Counted from the stretch's first letter, positions 1-5,380 are shown. The stretch: 5,380 bases of DNA from Pseudomonadota bacterium (GCA_030591305.1 JAUVBI010000213.1:1-5380), one strand, 5' to 3'. The notes: generated from the letters alone by a model not told the origin. Translations and numbers: made by a program.

Positions 1-867
1 CATGGCGGGCTGCTTGTTGATATATTGTTCTGTGTATCGGTTGCGCAGCTCCAGCATTTGTGCCTGTAGTGCCTGTAGCTCAGTTTCCAGTCGCTGCAGG
101 GCATTGAGTTCTTCTTTGGGAACCACCTTTTCCCTGTTCTGGATGGCATCCTGAATGGTCTCGAGATACGCACTGGCCTGCACCTCCACCTCAATGGCGT
201 TATTAAGAGCGGTGTTCAAACCTTCCAGGCGGGCAAGCACGTCATTTTCCTGGCGTTCAGCCGAGATGATGTTGTGCTCGTCCCTGAACACTTCCAGCGA
301 TTGGCGCGTGTCCGTCAGCTTAATTGCCAGGCCGTCCAGTTCATCCTGCACAATTTGCGTGGTTCTGCCCCTGGATTGGGCAATATCAGTGGCACGGGCC
401 TCTATGTAGACATCAATCCAGCTGTTCACCAGTATGGGCAACAGGGCTTGTTCTGCCCCCTGTGCCACCATTTCTACCAGGTTTGTGTCCGGCACGGCCT
501 CCACCTGTAAAACATCTCTCAGAGAAGCCACTTCTAATTGGTAATGGTGGCGTGTGTTCAATGCCTGCAAGGTTTGCGAGGTAATTTCACTACCTAATAA
601 AATCCGCCTCTGGATGGCGACATTCTGGGTGTCGGCTTCAACAGCCTGGGCATCGATGGCCGAGAGCGCAGACATCAGCACAGTTGCGCTGCTGCGATAG
701 ATGGTGGGTTGCAGTAACGTCCATGCCAGGCCCAGTAGCAGGGTAATGCCAAAGGTCACGGTAAACAGCTTCACTTTTGGTGACTGGTGCCAGGGTGGTG
801 AGTATCCTGTGTCGGGATAGGCCTGGTCGCGGGGCAGGGGTTCAAGGCGCTTGGTCATATTTTTCAT
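1..867 (-). CDS. Wzz/GumC-type polysaccharide co-polymerase (chain-length determinant), N-terminal part
   Basis: The first 289 codons of a gene reading leftwards and leaving the window with no stop. Family members are inner-membrane proteins that set polymer chain length and help export of O-antigen, capsule or exopolysaccharide. Visible features: a short cytoplasmic N-terminus; a hydrophobic segment at about residues 34-53 (LFTVTFGITLLLGLAW), followed by PTIYRSSATV, typical of the family just after the first membrane helix; a DTNLVEM...LVNSWIDVYIEAR stretch (about 127-158) matching the conserved Wzz-domain region; and a long charged coiled coil at about 165-283, ending in a KQPAM motif like the family's KHPAM. 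An in-frame TAG at 892-894 limits the start to the ATG at 865-867 or the one at 856-858; neither has a strong Shine-Dalgarno. Because the C-terminus is missing, I cannot tell whether it is a plain GumC-type protein or carries a fused tyrosine-kinase domain. It diverges from the DUF1640-like gene at 1086. Confidence 0.85.
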   Translation of the reverse strand, partial: MKNMTKRLEPLPRDQAYPDTGYSPPWHQSPKVKLFTVTFGITLLLGLAWTLLQPTIYRSSATVLMSALSAIDAQAVEADTQNVAIQRRILLGSEITSQTLQALNTRHHYQLEVASLRDVLQVEAVPDTNLVEMVAQGAEQALLPILVNSWIDVYIEARATDIAQSRGRTTQIVQDELDGLAIKLTDTRQSLEVFRDEHNIISAERQENDVLARLEGLNTALNNAIEVEVQASAYLETIQDAIQNREKVVPKEELNALQRLETELQALQAQMLELRNRYTEQYINKQPAM

Positions 868-1085
868 TTGGGGCAGGGTATCTCTGGATATCTATGCTGA
901 GGATAGCAGGCAAACGATTGGCATTGTACCCTGAAACTTATAAGCCGCATGCCCACGGGGCTCGTAGCTTAATGTAAGCACTGAAATACCGCGGTCGGAT
1001 ATTCGTCTCTAAGATGGACTCATTTGATGTTCGCGTCATAGGGTTCCTCTGATAGTGTTTGGTACTCGCACATTGGAGGTGTACC
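868..1085. other. Divergent intergenic region with short palindromes
   Basis: Separates the leftward co-polymerase gene from the rightward DUF1640-like gene, so it should hold promoters for both. I see no convincing paired -35/-10 boxes. On the minus strand there is a TACAAT (complement of 924-929) that could be a -10 for the co-polymerase, but no matching -35. Three short palindromes lie close together: CTTATAAG at 937-944, GCTTA-ATG-TAAGC at 967-979 and ACCGCGGT at 988-995. They could be operator sites, but sites this short also arise by chance. The last ~60 bases show ordered short matches to the leader of the second DUF1640-like gene. Confidence 0.4.
1069..1083 (+). promoter_or_regulatory. 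Strong ribosome binding site in a duplicated 15-nt leader (copy 1)
   Basis: CACATTGGAGGTGTA, containing GGAGGT, a near-perfect Shine-Dalgarno, 6 nt before the ATG at 1086. The identical 15 nt sits at 4761-4775 before the second DUF1640-like gene. The site decides the start: the reading frame is open further upstream to an ATG at 1059, but that would place the binding site inside the coding region. Confidence 0.85.
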
Positions 1086-1466
1086 ATGTCAGCAGTAGCG
1101 TTTGATACTTTACGATTTGCCCGCAGACTTAAGGAAGCGGGGGTGCCTGAGAAACAGGCGGAAGCACAGGCGGAGGTGATGGCAGAAACATTTGTTTACA
1201 ATATGGAGAGCCTGGTAACCACGGACTATCTGGATGCCCGGCTTGATGCCCGTTTTGCTGAGCAGGATGTGCGAATTGATGCTCGCTTTGCGGAGCAAAG
1301 TGAGGCTTTTGAAAAGCGTTTTACCGCCATGGACATCAATTTTACAGAGCTGAAAGGTGAGCTAAAAGGTGAACTGGGCTTACAGCGCTGGATACTGGCG
1401 GCGATAGCAGCCAGCACGGTTTTACCCGCCCTGAATTCGTTGTTTAGCCTGGCTTGGCTAACATAA
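1086..1466 (+). CDS. DUF1640/CCDC90-like membrane-anchored coiled-coil protein (short paralogue)
   Basis: A 126-residue protein of the DUF1640 (CCDC90/MCUR1-like) family; its function in bacteria is not established. The family is described as head, neck, coiled-coil stalk and C-terminal membrane anchor, and all four parts can be traced. The head is about residues 1-40, starting MSAVAFDTLRFARRL with GVPEKQAEAQAE. The neck-like motif is LVTTDYLD at 43-50. The stalk is about 51-98 and contains three 11-residue units (54-64, 65-75, 76-86), each with the pattern [DE]-x-R-F. A hydrophobic segment at about 102-124 (WILAAIAASTVLPAL) is near the extreme C-terminus, so the bulk of the protein should face the cytoplasm like a tail-anchored protein. 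The ATG at 1086 was chosen because GGAGGT lies just upstream and because the paralogue at 4778 aligns from the same residue. The two proteins match at 25 of the first 50 residues without gaps. It is transcribed away from the co-polymerase gene. No function is claimed. Confidence 0.85.
   Translation: MSAVAFDTLRFARRLKEAGVPEKQAEAQAEVMAETFVYNMESLVTTDYLDARLDARFAEQDVRIDARFAEQSEAFEKRFTAMDINFTELKGELKGELGLQRWILAAIAASTVLPALNSLFSLAWLT
1245..1343 (+). repeat. Three 33-bp (11-residue) coiled-coil units
   Basis: Codons 54-86 of the short DUF1640-like protein form three in-frame 11-residue units: DARFAEQDVRI, DARFAEQSEAF and EKRFTAMDINF. Hydrophobic residues recur every 11 positions (F57/F68/F79 and I64/F75/F86), a hendecad pattern. 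The first two units share DARFAEQ. The same [DE]-x-R-F core recurs in the longer paralogue, so the unit probably predates the duplication. Confidence 0.7.
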
Positions 1467-1737
1467 AAATAATATCAGCAAGCTCCGCAGAGCAAAAATA
1501 TCTTCCACCAACTGCGGTAGATCATCAGTGCAAAAGTAAGCCCCTTCATCCTCCTTAAATTAAGTGAGCTAATAGTTGTGGCATGATTAAGGCAGTCGAA
1601 TATTTGTTGTATGGCTGGAATGCCATGCTCTAGATTACCAATCTGTGCGACAGGTCTCGCTATTACCATAGCCCGACTAGCCTATACACATTATACTCAG
1701 TGTTTGATGACAGGAAGCCTTCGGGATCTGAGTAAAC
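1467..1737. other. Non-coding stretch upstream of the sugar-nucleotide operon
   Basis: 271 bases without a gene I can support. It must contain the end of the DUF1640-like transcript and the promoter and 5' leader of the tviC-tviB operon. A small GCTC-CGCA-GAGC hairpin at 1482-1493 is too short and has no downstream T-run, so I do not call it a terminator. GCGGTAG at 1513-1519 partly resembles the ops element found in leaders of polysaccharide operons (see findings). A possible -10 box lies at 1692-1697. The only open frame of note (minus strand, 1475-1669) is not convincing as a gene. Confidence 0.45.
1692..1697 (+). promoter_or_regulatory. Possible -10 box for the tviC-tviB operon
   Basis: TATACT matches the sigma-70 -10 consensus TATAAT at five of six positions and lies 40 nt before the GTG start of the epimerase gene, a plausible distance for a short leader. 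No good -35 hexamer is found 16-18 nt upstream, so the promoter would be weak or activator-dependent. Tentative. Confidence 0.3.
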
Positions 1738-2796
1738 GTGCCAGTCGAACAAACAATTGCAAAAGTTTTGAGCAACAGCCGATCAAAATGGCTCATTACC
1801 GGCGTTGCTGGCTTCATCGGTTCCAATCTGCTTGAGCAGCTGCTGGGCCTGAAGCAAACAGTTGTCGGCCTGGATAATTTTTCCACTGGCCATCGTTCGA
1901 ATTTAACGGATGTTGAAGCTATAGTGGGGCAGGAAGCCTGGCAGCGTTTTGAGTTTATAGAGGGAGATATCTGTTCCCTGGATGATTGTCACGCAGCGGT
2001 AGAAGGCGTCGATTATGTGCTACACCAGGCCGCCCTTGGCAGTGTGCCACGCTCAATCGAAGATCCAATAACAACCAATAAATCCAACATCGATGGGTTT
2101 TTGAATATGTTGGTTGCATCCAGAGACGCGGAGGTGAAGCGCTTCGTCTATGCCGCCTCCTCATCCACTTACGGCGACCATCCCGCATTGCCAAAAGTGG
2201 AAGACCAAATTGGCAGGCCCCTGTCACCCTATGCGGTAACAAAATATGTGAATGAATTATATGCGGAAGTATTCGCCTCCACCTATGGCATGGAAACCAT
2301 AGGGCTGCGCTATTTTAATGTGTTTGGCCCCCGGCAGGATCCACAAGGTGCTTACGCAGCAGTAATTCCGCGCTGGTTTGAGGAATTGCTGCAGGGGAAG
2401 CAGAGCCAAATTAATGGTGACGGGGAAACCTCCCGTGATTTCTGTTTTATCGATAATACGGTACAGGCGAATTTGCTGGCAGCCACCACAACTAATACGG
2501 GCGCCATCAATCAGGTGTTTAATGTTGCCGTGGGAAGTAGGACCACTCTAAACGAGCTGTATTTTGGCATACGGAATTTGATATCAATTGAGTTGCCACA
2601 GGTTCAGGGTGCAGAGCCGGTCTATGGTGAGTTCAGAGCCGGGGATGTGCGTCATTCCCAGGCAGATATAAGCAAGGCCGAGACTTTACTGGGCTATGCG
2701 CCAGCGTTTGATGTGACCGCCGGGCTGAAAGTGACTACAGACTGGTTTTTGGCGCGCAGCCAACTTACAAATAAAAAGGATAAAAACGCGATATGA
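1738..2796 (+). CDS. tviC: UDP-N-acetylhexosamine / uronate 4-epimerase (TviC/WbpP family)
   Basis: A 352-residue NAD-dependent extended short-chain dehydrogenase/reductase that inverts C-4 of UDP-GlcNAc(A)/UDP-GalNAc(A), making UDP-GalNAcA together with the next gene. The Rossmann nucleotide-binding motif GVAGFIGS is at residues 22-29 and D46NFSTG continues the fold. [12 protein letters not shown] is at 95-106 and the catalytic SSSTYGD at 141-147. The Tyr-Lys pair is Y165/K169 in SPYAVTKY, followed by [10 protein letters not shown] at 191-200. Residues equivalent to the WbpP substrate pocket are kept: N194, A208 and the small S307 that leaves room for the N-acetyl group. Length fits the family (about 340-350). 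The start is GTG: an in-frame TGA at 1729-1731 rules out anything earlier, and the N-terminal length before W18 matches WbpP. There is no clear Shine-Dalgarno, which suggests modest initiation. The stop overlaps the start of tviB. Family is certain; the exact substrate is inferred from the pairing. Confidence 0.93.
   Translation: MPVEQTIAKVLSNSRSKWLITGVAGFIGSNLLEQLLGLKQTVVGLDNFSTGHRSNLTDVEAIVGQEAWQRFEFIEGDICSLDDCHAAVEGVDYVLHQAALGSVPRSIEDPITTNKSNIDGFLNMLVASRDAEVKRFVYAASSSTYGDHPALPKVEDQIGRPLSPYAVTKYVNELYAEVFASTYGMETIGLRYFNVFGPRQDPQGAYAAVIPRWFEELLQGKQSQINGDGETSRDFCFIDNTVQANLLAATTTNTGAINQVFNVAVGSRTTLNELYFGIRNLISIELPQVQGAEPVYGEFRAGDVRHSQADISKAETLLGYAPAFDVTAGLKVTTDWFLARSQLTNKKDKNAI
2774..2796 (+). 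promoter_or_regulatory. ATGA stop/start overlap with upstream RBS
   Basis: The TGA of the epimerase gene (2794-2796) overlaps the ATG of the dehydrogenase gene (2793-2795) as ATGA. AAAAGGA at 2774-2780 is a usable Shine-Dalgarno about 12 nt upstream, inside the epimerase coding region. This arrangement indicates one transcript and probable translational coupling, keeping the two enzymes of the pathway in step. Confidence 0.8.
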
Positions 2797-4139
2797 ATAA
2801 TACTGTTTCCGCTGCGCCTGTCACCACTATAGCTATTGTCGGCCTGGGCTATGTAGGTTTGCCCCTGGCTGTTGCTTTTGGTAAGCAAATTCGAACCATT
2901 GGTTTTGATCTCAATGAAGAAAAACTGGCCAGTTACAGGCAGGGTATAGACCCCACTGGTGAGGTAAGCCAGCAGAGCCTTACCGATGCCGGGCAGCTGA
3001 TGTTTACCCACGACCCTGCGATGTTGGCCGAGGCAGAGTTCGTTATTGTTGTTGTTCCCACGCCCATTGACGAGGCTCACCGGCCAGACCTGAGCCCTCT
3101 GGAGGGGGCATGTCGTACCGTGGGAAAATATATGGCGGCGGGTGCAATTGTGGTGTTTGAATCAACGGTTTATCCCGGTTGCACTGAGGAGATTTGTGTT
3201 CCCATTCTGGAAGAGTGCTCGGGGCTGCCCTGGTTGGGCAGAGATCAGGAAGGGGAAGTATCGGCCACTGGGCAAGATGGCTTCTACGTGGGCTATTCCC
3301 CCGAGAGAATTAACCCCGGCGACAAGGTGCACAGGCTGGAGACTATTACCAAGGTAGTGTCCGGAGATACGCCCGATACCTTGCAACGAGTTGCTGCTTT
3401 GTATGAATTGGTTGTGGATGCCGGCGTACATCGCGCCAGTAGTGTCAAGGTGGCAGAAGCCGCCAAGGTTATCGAAAACACCCAGCGTGACCTGAATATA
3501 GCGCTGATGAATGAATTGTCCATGATCTTTAATAAACTCGACATCGATACCCAGGATGTATTGGAAGCCGCTGGCACCAAGTGGAATTTCCTGCCCTTTC
3601 GTCCCGGCCTGGTGGGCGGGCACTGTATTGGTGTTGACCCCTATTACCTAACTTATAAGGCGCAAAGCGTTGGCTATCATCCCCAGGTGGTCTTGGCGGG
3701 CAGGGATACCAACGACGGTATGGGTAAGTTTATCGTTGAGCAGACGGTGAAGCAGTTGGTGAAACTGGGGCACCCGGTGAGTGGTGCCAGGGTAACCGTG
3801 CTGGGCCTGACGTTTAAGGAAGACTGCCCAGACCTCAGAAATTCCAAGGTTGAGGACATTATCACCGAGTTAAACGAATACTGCTTTGATGTTTCAGTGC
3901 ACGAGCCCATAGCCAGCGCGGCGGATGCCCTGCGAGAATACAACGTGGTTCTTACCGACTGGGAGAACCTGCCGCCAGCCCATGCGCTTATTCTGGCCGT
4001 ACCTCACCGCGAGTACCTGTCTATGGGTACCGAAGGGGTGCTCTCGCTGCTGCAACCCGGCGGTGTGGTGATTGACGTGAAATCTGTACTGGACCGTGAA
4101 ATGGTGGAGGCTGCTGGAGCGAAGATCTGGCGTTTATAA
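2793..4139 (+). CDS. tviB: UDP-N-acetylhexosamine 6-dehydrogenase (TviB/WbpO family)
   Basis: A 448-residue cytoplasmic nucleotide-sugar dehydrogenase that oxidises C-6 of UDP-GlcNAc or UDP-GalNAc to the uronic acid using two NAD+. The N-terminal NAD-binding domain has [10 protein letters not shown] at 17-26 and D39 ending the second strand. VVPTPID is at 87-93 and [11 protein letters not shown], a family hallmark, at 123-133. [10 protein letters not shown] is at 169-178 and the central helix carries [13 protein letters not shown] at 221-233 (K225, N229). The catalytic cysteine is C278 in [15 protein letters not shown]. The C-terminal UDP-binding domain has [14 protein letters not shown] at 338-351. 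All expected catalytic residues are present. Compared with my recollection of Salmonella TviB, there are about 13 extra residues in a loop before the SPERINPGD motif (about 145-162). With the upstream epimerase the product is UDP-GalNAcA, whichever step comes first. No glycosyltransferase follows; the next gene is convergent. Confidence 0.95.
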   Translation: MNNTVSAAPVTTIAIVGLGYVGLPLAVAFGKQIRTIGFDLNEEKLASYRQGIDPTGEVSQQSLTDAGQLMFTHDPAMLAEAEFVIVVVPTPIDEAHRPDLSPLEGACRTVGKYMAAGAIVVFESTVYPGCTEEICVPILEECSGLPWLGRDQEGEVSATGQDGFYVGYSPERINPGDKVHRLETITKVVSGDTPDTLQRVAALYELVVDAGVHRASSVKVAEAAKVIENTQRDLNIALMNELSMIFNKLDIDTQDVLEAAGTKWNFLPFRPGLVGGHCIGVDPYYLTYKAQSVGYHPQVVLAGRDTNDGMGKFIVEQTVKQLVKLGHPVSGARVTVLGLTFKEDCPDLRNSKVEDIITELNEYCFDVSVHEPIASAADALREYNVVLTDWENLPPAHALILAVPHREYLSMGTEGVLSLLQPGGVVIDVKSVLDREMVEAAGAKIWRL

Positions 4140-4236
4140 GGCGGACAACATGCGGGTGGGTCACCGATGGGCAGCGTTTCTGGCCGAAATCTGAGCCTCT
4201 GGCGCTTCACGGTACCTGCTATTTATGTTTTGGAGG
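4140..4236. other. Convergent intergenic gap
   Basis: 97 bases between the stop of tviB and the stop of the leftward small membrane-protein gene; transcription should end here from both sides. AGCCTC (4194-4199) and GAGGCT (4233-4238) are complementary but separated by 33 bases, with no T-run after either arm. No intrinsic terminator is convincing. Confidence 0.4.
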
Positions 4237-4491
4237 CTAGTGTTTGGCCGCCAAAGTTAACAATGCCAAGGTAATAAGCCCACCGCCCAGCCAGAAAAAC
4301 AGAAACCCCGACCCGATATCGAAGGAGACAGTGCCGGGCGCCGTAGGTAGAAAGCTAGCGATCAGGTAGGCCACCACAAGCAGCAGCGCAACCAGAATAT
4401 AATGGATACGGTTTGAACGGCCGTGTGCCTGATTATCAAGCGGAGCGTTCTCAGCGTGTGCTGAACCAAAGTTTTCTGTTGCCGATTTCAT
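4237..4491 (-). CDS. Small protein with two predicted membrane segments, unknown function
   Basis: An 84-residue protein I do not recognise. The first ~28 residues are polar and include MKSATENFGSAHAEN, with His and Asn in NQAHGRSNRIH. Two hydrophobic stretches follow: about 30-48 (YILVALLLVVAYLIASFL) and about 62-81 (FLFFWLGGGLITLALLTL), joined by a short loop containing PTAPG. The likely shape is a helical hairpin in the inner membrane with a soluble N-terminal tail. The ATG at 4489-4491 was chosen because AAGGAAAGGG sits about 8 nt before it; an in-frame ATG 19 codons earlier has no ribosome binding site. The gene converges on tviB and diverges from the second DUF1640-like gene, so it is its own transcription unit. 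Strong hydrophobic segments and a good RBS favour a real gene, but its role is unknown. Confidence 0.65.
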   Translation of the reverse strand: MKSATENFGSAHAENAPLDNQAHGRSNRIHYILVALLLVVAYLIASFLPTAPGTVSFDIGSGFLFFWLGGGLITLALLTLAAKH

Positions 4492-4604
4492 GAGTTGAAC
4501 CCTTTCCTTGCTCCAAAGAGATAAGCTGGGATATAAAGCGTAGACCATCTGGTTGATTTTGCAGGGATTTGAGTAAAATTTGTGTGCCAGTTCTCACTTT
4601 TTCT

Positions 4605-4628
4605 AAATCGGGGACAGTTTACTTAATT
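4605..4628. repeat. GGGGACAGTTTACTT motif, possible dispersed-repeat end
   Basis: The stretch around GGGGACAGTTTACTTAATT resembles short sequences I associate with dispersed repeats next to IS200-like REP-associated transposases in gammaproteobacteria. Only one copy is present here, with no transposase, and the resemblance is from memory. It may be a leftover end of such an element or simply intergenic sequence. Confidence 0.2.
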
Positions 4629-4760
4629 ATCCAATGCTGTAATCAGTGAGAGCATGCTGTGGTGCGGTTTAATTAATGGCCTAAAATTGACCAGATAGGA
4701 TGTACGCCAGGCATGTTAGTTCGGCTAGCATAAACCTCTTATACGAAATATTTGTGATTA

Positions 4761-4775
4761 CACATTGGAGGTGTA
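4761..4775 (+). promoter_or_regulatory. Strong ribosome binding site in a duplicated 15-nt leader (copy 2)
   Basis: CACATTGGAGGTGTA, identical to 1069-1083, ends 2 nt before the ATG at 4778, with GGAGGT at 4767-4772. As in copy 1 the reading frame stays open upstream (an ATG at 4700), but the binding site marks 4778 as the true start. Confidence 0.85.
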
Positions 4776-4777
4776 AT

Positions 4778-5350
4778 ATGGCAGCAGTAGCCTTTGACCC
4801 TTTGGGTTATGCCCATGATTTGGAAGCGACAGGGGTTTCCCGCGAACAGGCCGAGGTACACGTAAAAGCGATGACTGCAATGTTTATCCATAATTTTGAC
4901 GCTCTGGTTACCACAGATTATCTCGACACACGTTTCACGGAGTTTGAGACGCGCGTGGAGGCGAACATTAACAAGCAGTTCGCTGCGGTCGACACTCAAT
5001 TCGTTCAGCTGGAAGCCACAATGGATAAGCGATTTTCTGAGTTGGAATCTACAATGGATAAGCGTTTTATAGCAGTCGACAATCAATTCCTTGAACTGGA
5101 ATCCACAATGGAAAAGAGGATTGTTGGGCTGGAATCCACAATGGATAAGCGGTTTTCTGGAGTGGAATCCACAATGGATAAGCGGTTTTCTGGGCTAGGA
5201 TCTGCAATGGATAAGCGGGTTAATGGGTTGGAGTCCACGATGAATGTGCGGTTTGCGCAAGTCAGCACCGAACTGCGATGGCTGAAATGGTTGGTTGTTA
5301 CCGGCATTGCCGCTACGGTTTGGCCAACCCTGAGTAGATTGGTCCTGTGA
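4778..5350 (+). CDS. DUF1640/CCDC90-like membrane-anchored coiled-coil protein (long, repeat-expanded paralogue)
   Basis: A 190-residue paralogue of the protein at 1086-1466, again of the DUF1640 (CCDC90/MCUR1-like) family with no established bacterial function. The head (about 1-40, starting MAAVAFDPLGYAHDL) and the neck-like LVTTDYLD at 43-50 align without gaps with the shorter protein; the LVTTDYLD motif is identical. The stalk is about 51-166 and is more than twice as long, because seven 11-residue units of the type LESTMDKRFSG occupy residues 78-161, with a single 7-residue heptad (100-106) inserted after the second. Hydrophobic residues are spaced 4-4-3 in the 11-mers and 4-3 in the 7-mer, so the coiled coil stays continuous. 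A hydrophobic segment at about 168-189 (WLKWLVVTGIAATVW) forms the C-terminal anchor. The start at 4778 follows from the adjacent RBS and from alignment with the paralogue. Family assignment is good; partners and role are unknown. Confidence 0.87.
   Translation: MAAVAFDPLGYAHDLEATGVSREQAEVHVKAMTAMFIHNFDALVTTDYLDTRFTEFETRVEANINKQFAAVDTQFVQLEATMDKRFSELESTMDKRFIAVDNQFLELESTMEKRIVGLESTMDKRFSGVESTMDKRFSGLGSAMDKRVNGLESTMNVRFAQVSTELRWLKWLVVTGIAATVWPTLSRLVL
5009..5260 (+). repeat. In-frame 33-bp tandem repeats with one 21-bp unit
   Basis: Seven 33-bp units begin at 5009, 5042, 5096, 5129, 5162, 5195 and 5228, with a 21-bp spacer unit at 5075-5095 encoding VDNQFLE. Units at 5129-5161 and 5162-5194 differ only at their first and last bases (31 of 33 identical), so at least one duplication is recent. 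The outer units have diverged more. Each unit encodes one hendecad of the coiled coil, so gain or loss of units keeps the reading frame. Confidence 0.92.
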
Positions 5351-5380
5351 GTGGGAGGCTCTCACCCTGGCCAAGCTAAA

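Larger units (their letters stand above)
4492..4777. other. Divergent intergenic region
   Basis: 286 bases between the small membrane-protein gene (leftward) and the second DUF1640-like gene (rightward), rich in A+T. It should carry promoters for both. On the plus strand TTGACC at 4687-4692 resembles a -35 box but has no good partner; TTATAC at 4739-4744 could be a -10 and aligns with TGATAG at 1050-1055 in the other DUF1640-like leader. The region also contains the short motif described at 4605-4628 and small palindromes (AGCATGCT at 4651-4658, TTAATTAA nearby). Confidence 0.4.

Noticed and set aside
155..584. Several overlapping plus-strand open frames in the first 600 bases.
   Set aside because: They are antisense shadows of the partial co-polymerase gene on the minus strand, whose 289-codon open frame and Wzz-like features are far stronger.
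1482..1493. GCTC-CGCA-GAGC hairpin after the first DUF1640-like gene.
   Set aside because: Four-base stem followed by A-rich, not T-rich, sequence on the plus strand; not a credible intrinsic terminator.
1475..1669. Minus-strand 64-codon frame with a segment (QIGNLEHGIPAIQQI) faintly like the end of an XRE-type helix-turn-helix.
   Set aside because: The upstream half of the domain is absent in every frame, no ribosome binding site precedes it, and the resemblance covers only about 20 residues; a decayed regulator cannot be excluded but is not supported.
3162..3623. A 153-codon minus-strand open frame.
   Set aside because: Lies entirely inside the dehydrogenase gene, opposite its conserved motifs; no RBS or recognisable protein.
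5083..5307. Minus-strand open frame with a periodic SIVDS...ENRL pattern.
   Set aside because: It is the antisense reading of the 33-bp repeats in the plus-strand coiled-coil gene; periodicity is inherited and there is no RBS.
5347..5365. Possible terminator hairpin after the second DUF1640-like gene (GTGGGA/TCTCAC, or GTGAG/CTCAC).
   Set aside because: The stems are short and alternative, one includes a G-T pair, and no T-run follows before the window ends at 5380.
1448..5380. Similar short strings CCTGGC-TTG-GCTAA (1448-1461) and CCTGGC-CAA-GCTAA (5366-5379) near the ends of the two paralogous genes.
   Set aside because: One is inside the coding region and the other is past the stop, and only 11 of 14 bases match; probably chance.

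Overview
The window looks like a piece of a gammaproteobacterial chromosome. This is inferred from mid-range base composition, Gram-negative envelope-polysaccharide genes closely resembling Pseudomonas WbpP/WbpO and Salmonella TviC/TviB, and DUF1640-type coiled-coil proteins that are common in that class. I cannot name the genus. No tRNA, rRNA, CRISPR array or intact mobile element is visible.

Layout. (1) 1-867, minus strand: the N-terminal 289 residues of a Wzz/GumC-type polysaccharide co-polymerase, which runs off the left edge. (2) 868-1085: a divergent intergenic region with several short palindromes. (3) 1086-1466, plus: a 126-residue DUF1640/CCDC90-like membrane-anchored coiled-coil protein. 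(4) 1467-1737: a non-coding stretch with a possible -10 element. (5) 1738-2796 and 2793-4139, plus: a two-gene operon with an ATGA overlap, encoding a UDP-N-acetylhexosamine(uronate) 4-epimerase (TviC/WbpP type) and a UDP-N-acetylhexosamine 6-dehydrogenase (TviB/WbpO type). (6) 4237-4491, minus: an 84-residue protein of unknown function with two predicted membrane segments, convergent with the dehydrogenase. (7) 4492-4777: a divergent intergenic region. (8) 4778-5350, plus: a second, longer DUF1640-like paralogue whose coiled coil contains 33-bp tandem repeats.

How the genes fit together. The two sugar-nucleotide enzymes together convert UDP-GlcNAc to UDP-N-acetyl-galactosaminuronic acid, a precursor for capsule, O-antigen or exopolysaccharide. 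The co-polymerase would control chain length and export of such a polymer. The window is therefore probably one edge of a surface-polysaccharide locus; glycosyltransferases, flippase and polymerase are not in view.

The most unusual element is the pair of DUF1640-like genes on either side of the sugar-nucleotide module. They share an identical 15-nt leader containing the ribosome binding site, 25 of their first 50 residues, and an 11-residue (hendecad) coiled-coil unit present three times in one protein and seven times in the other. This points to duplication of a gene with its leader, followed by repeat expansion in one copy. A role in polysaccharide export is only a guess from position.
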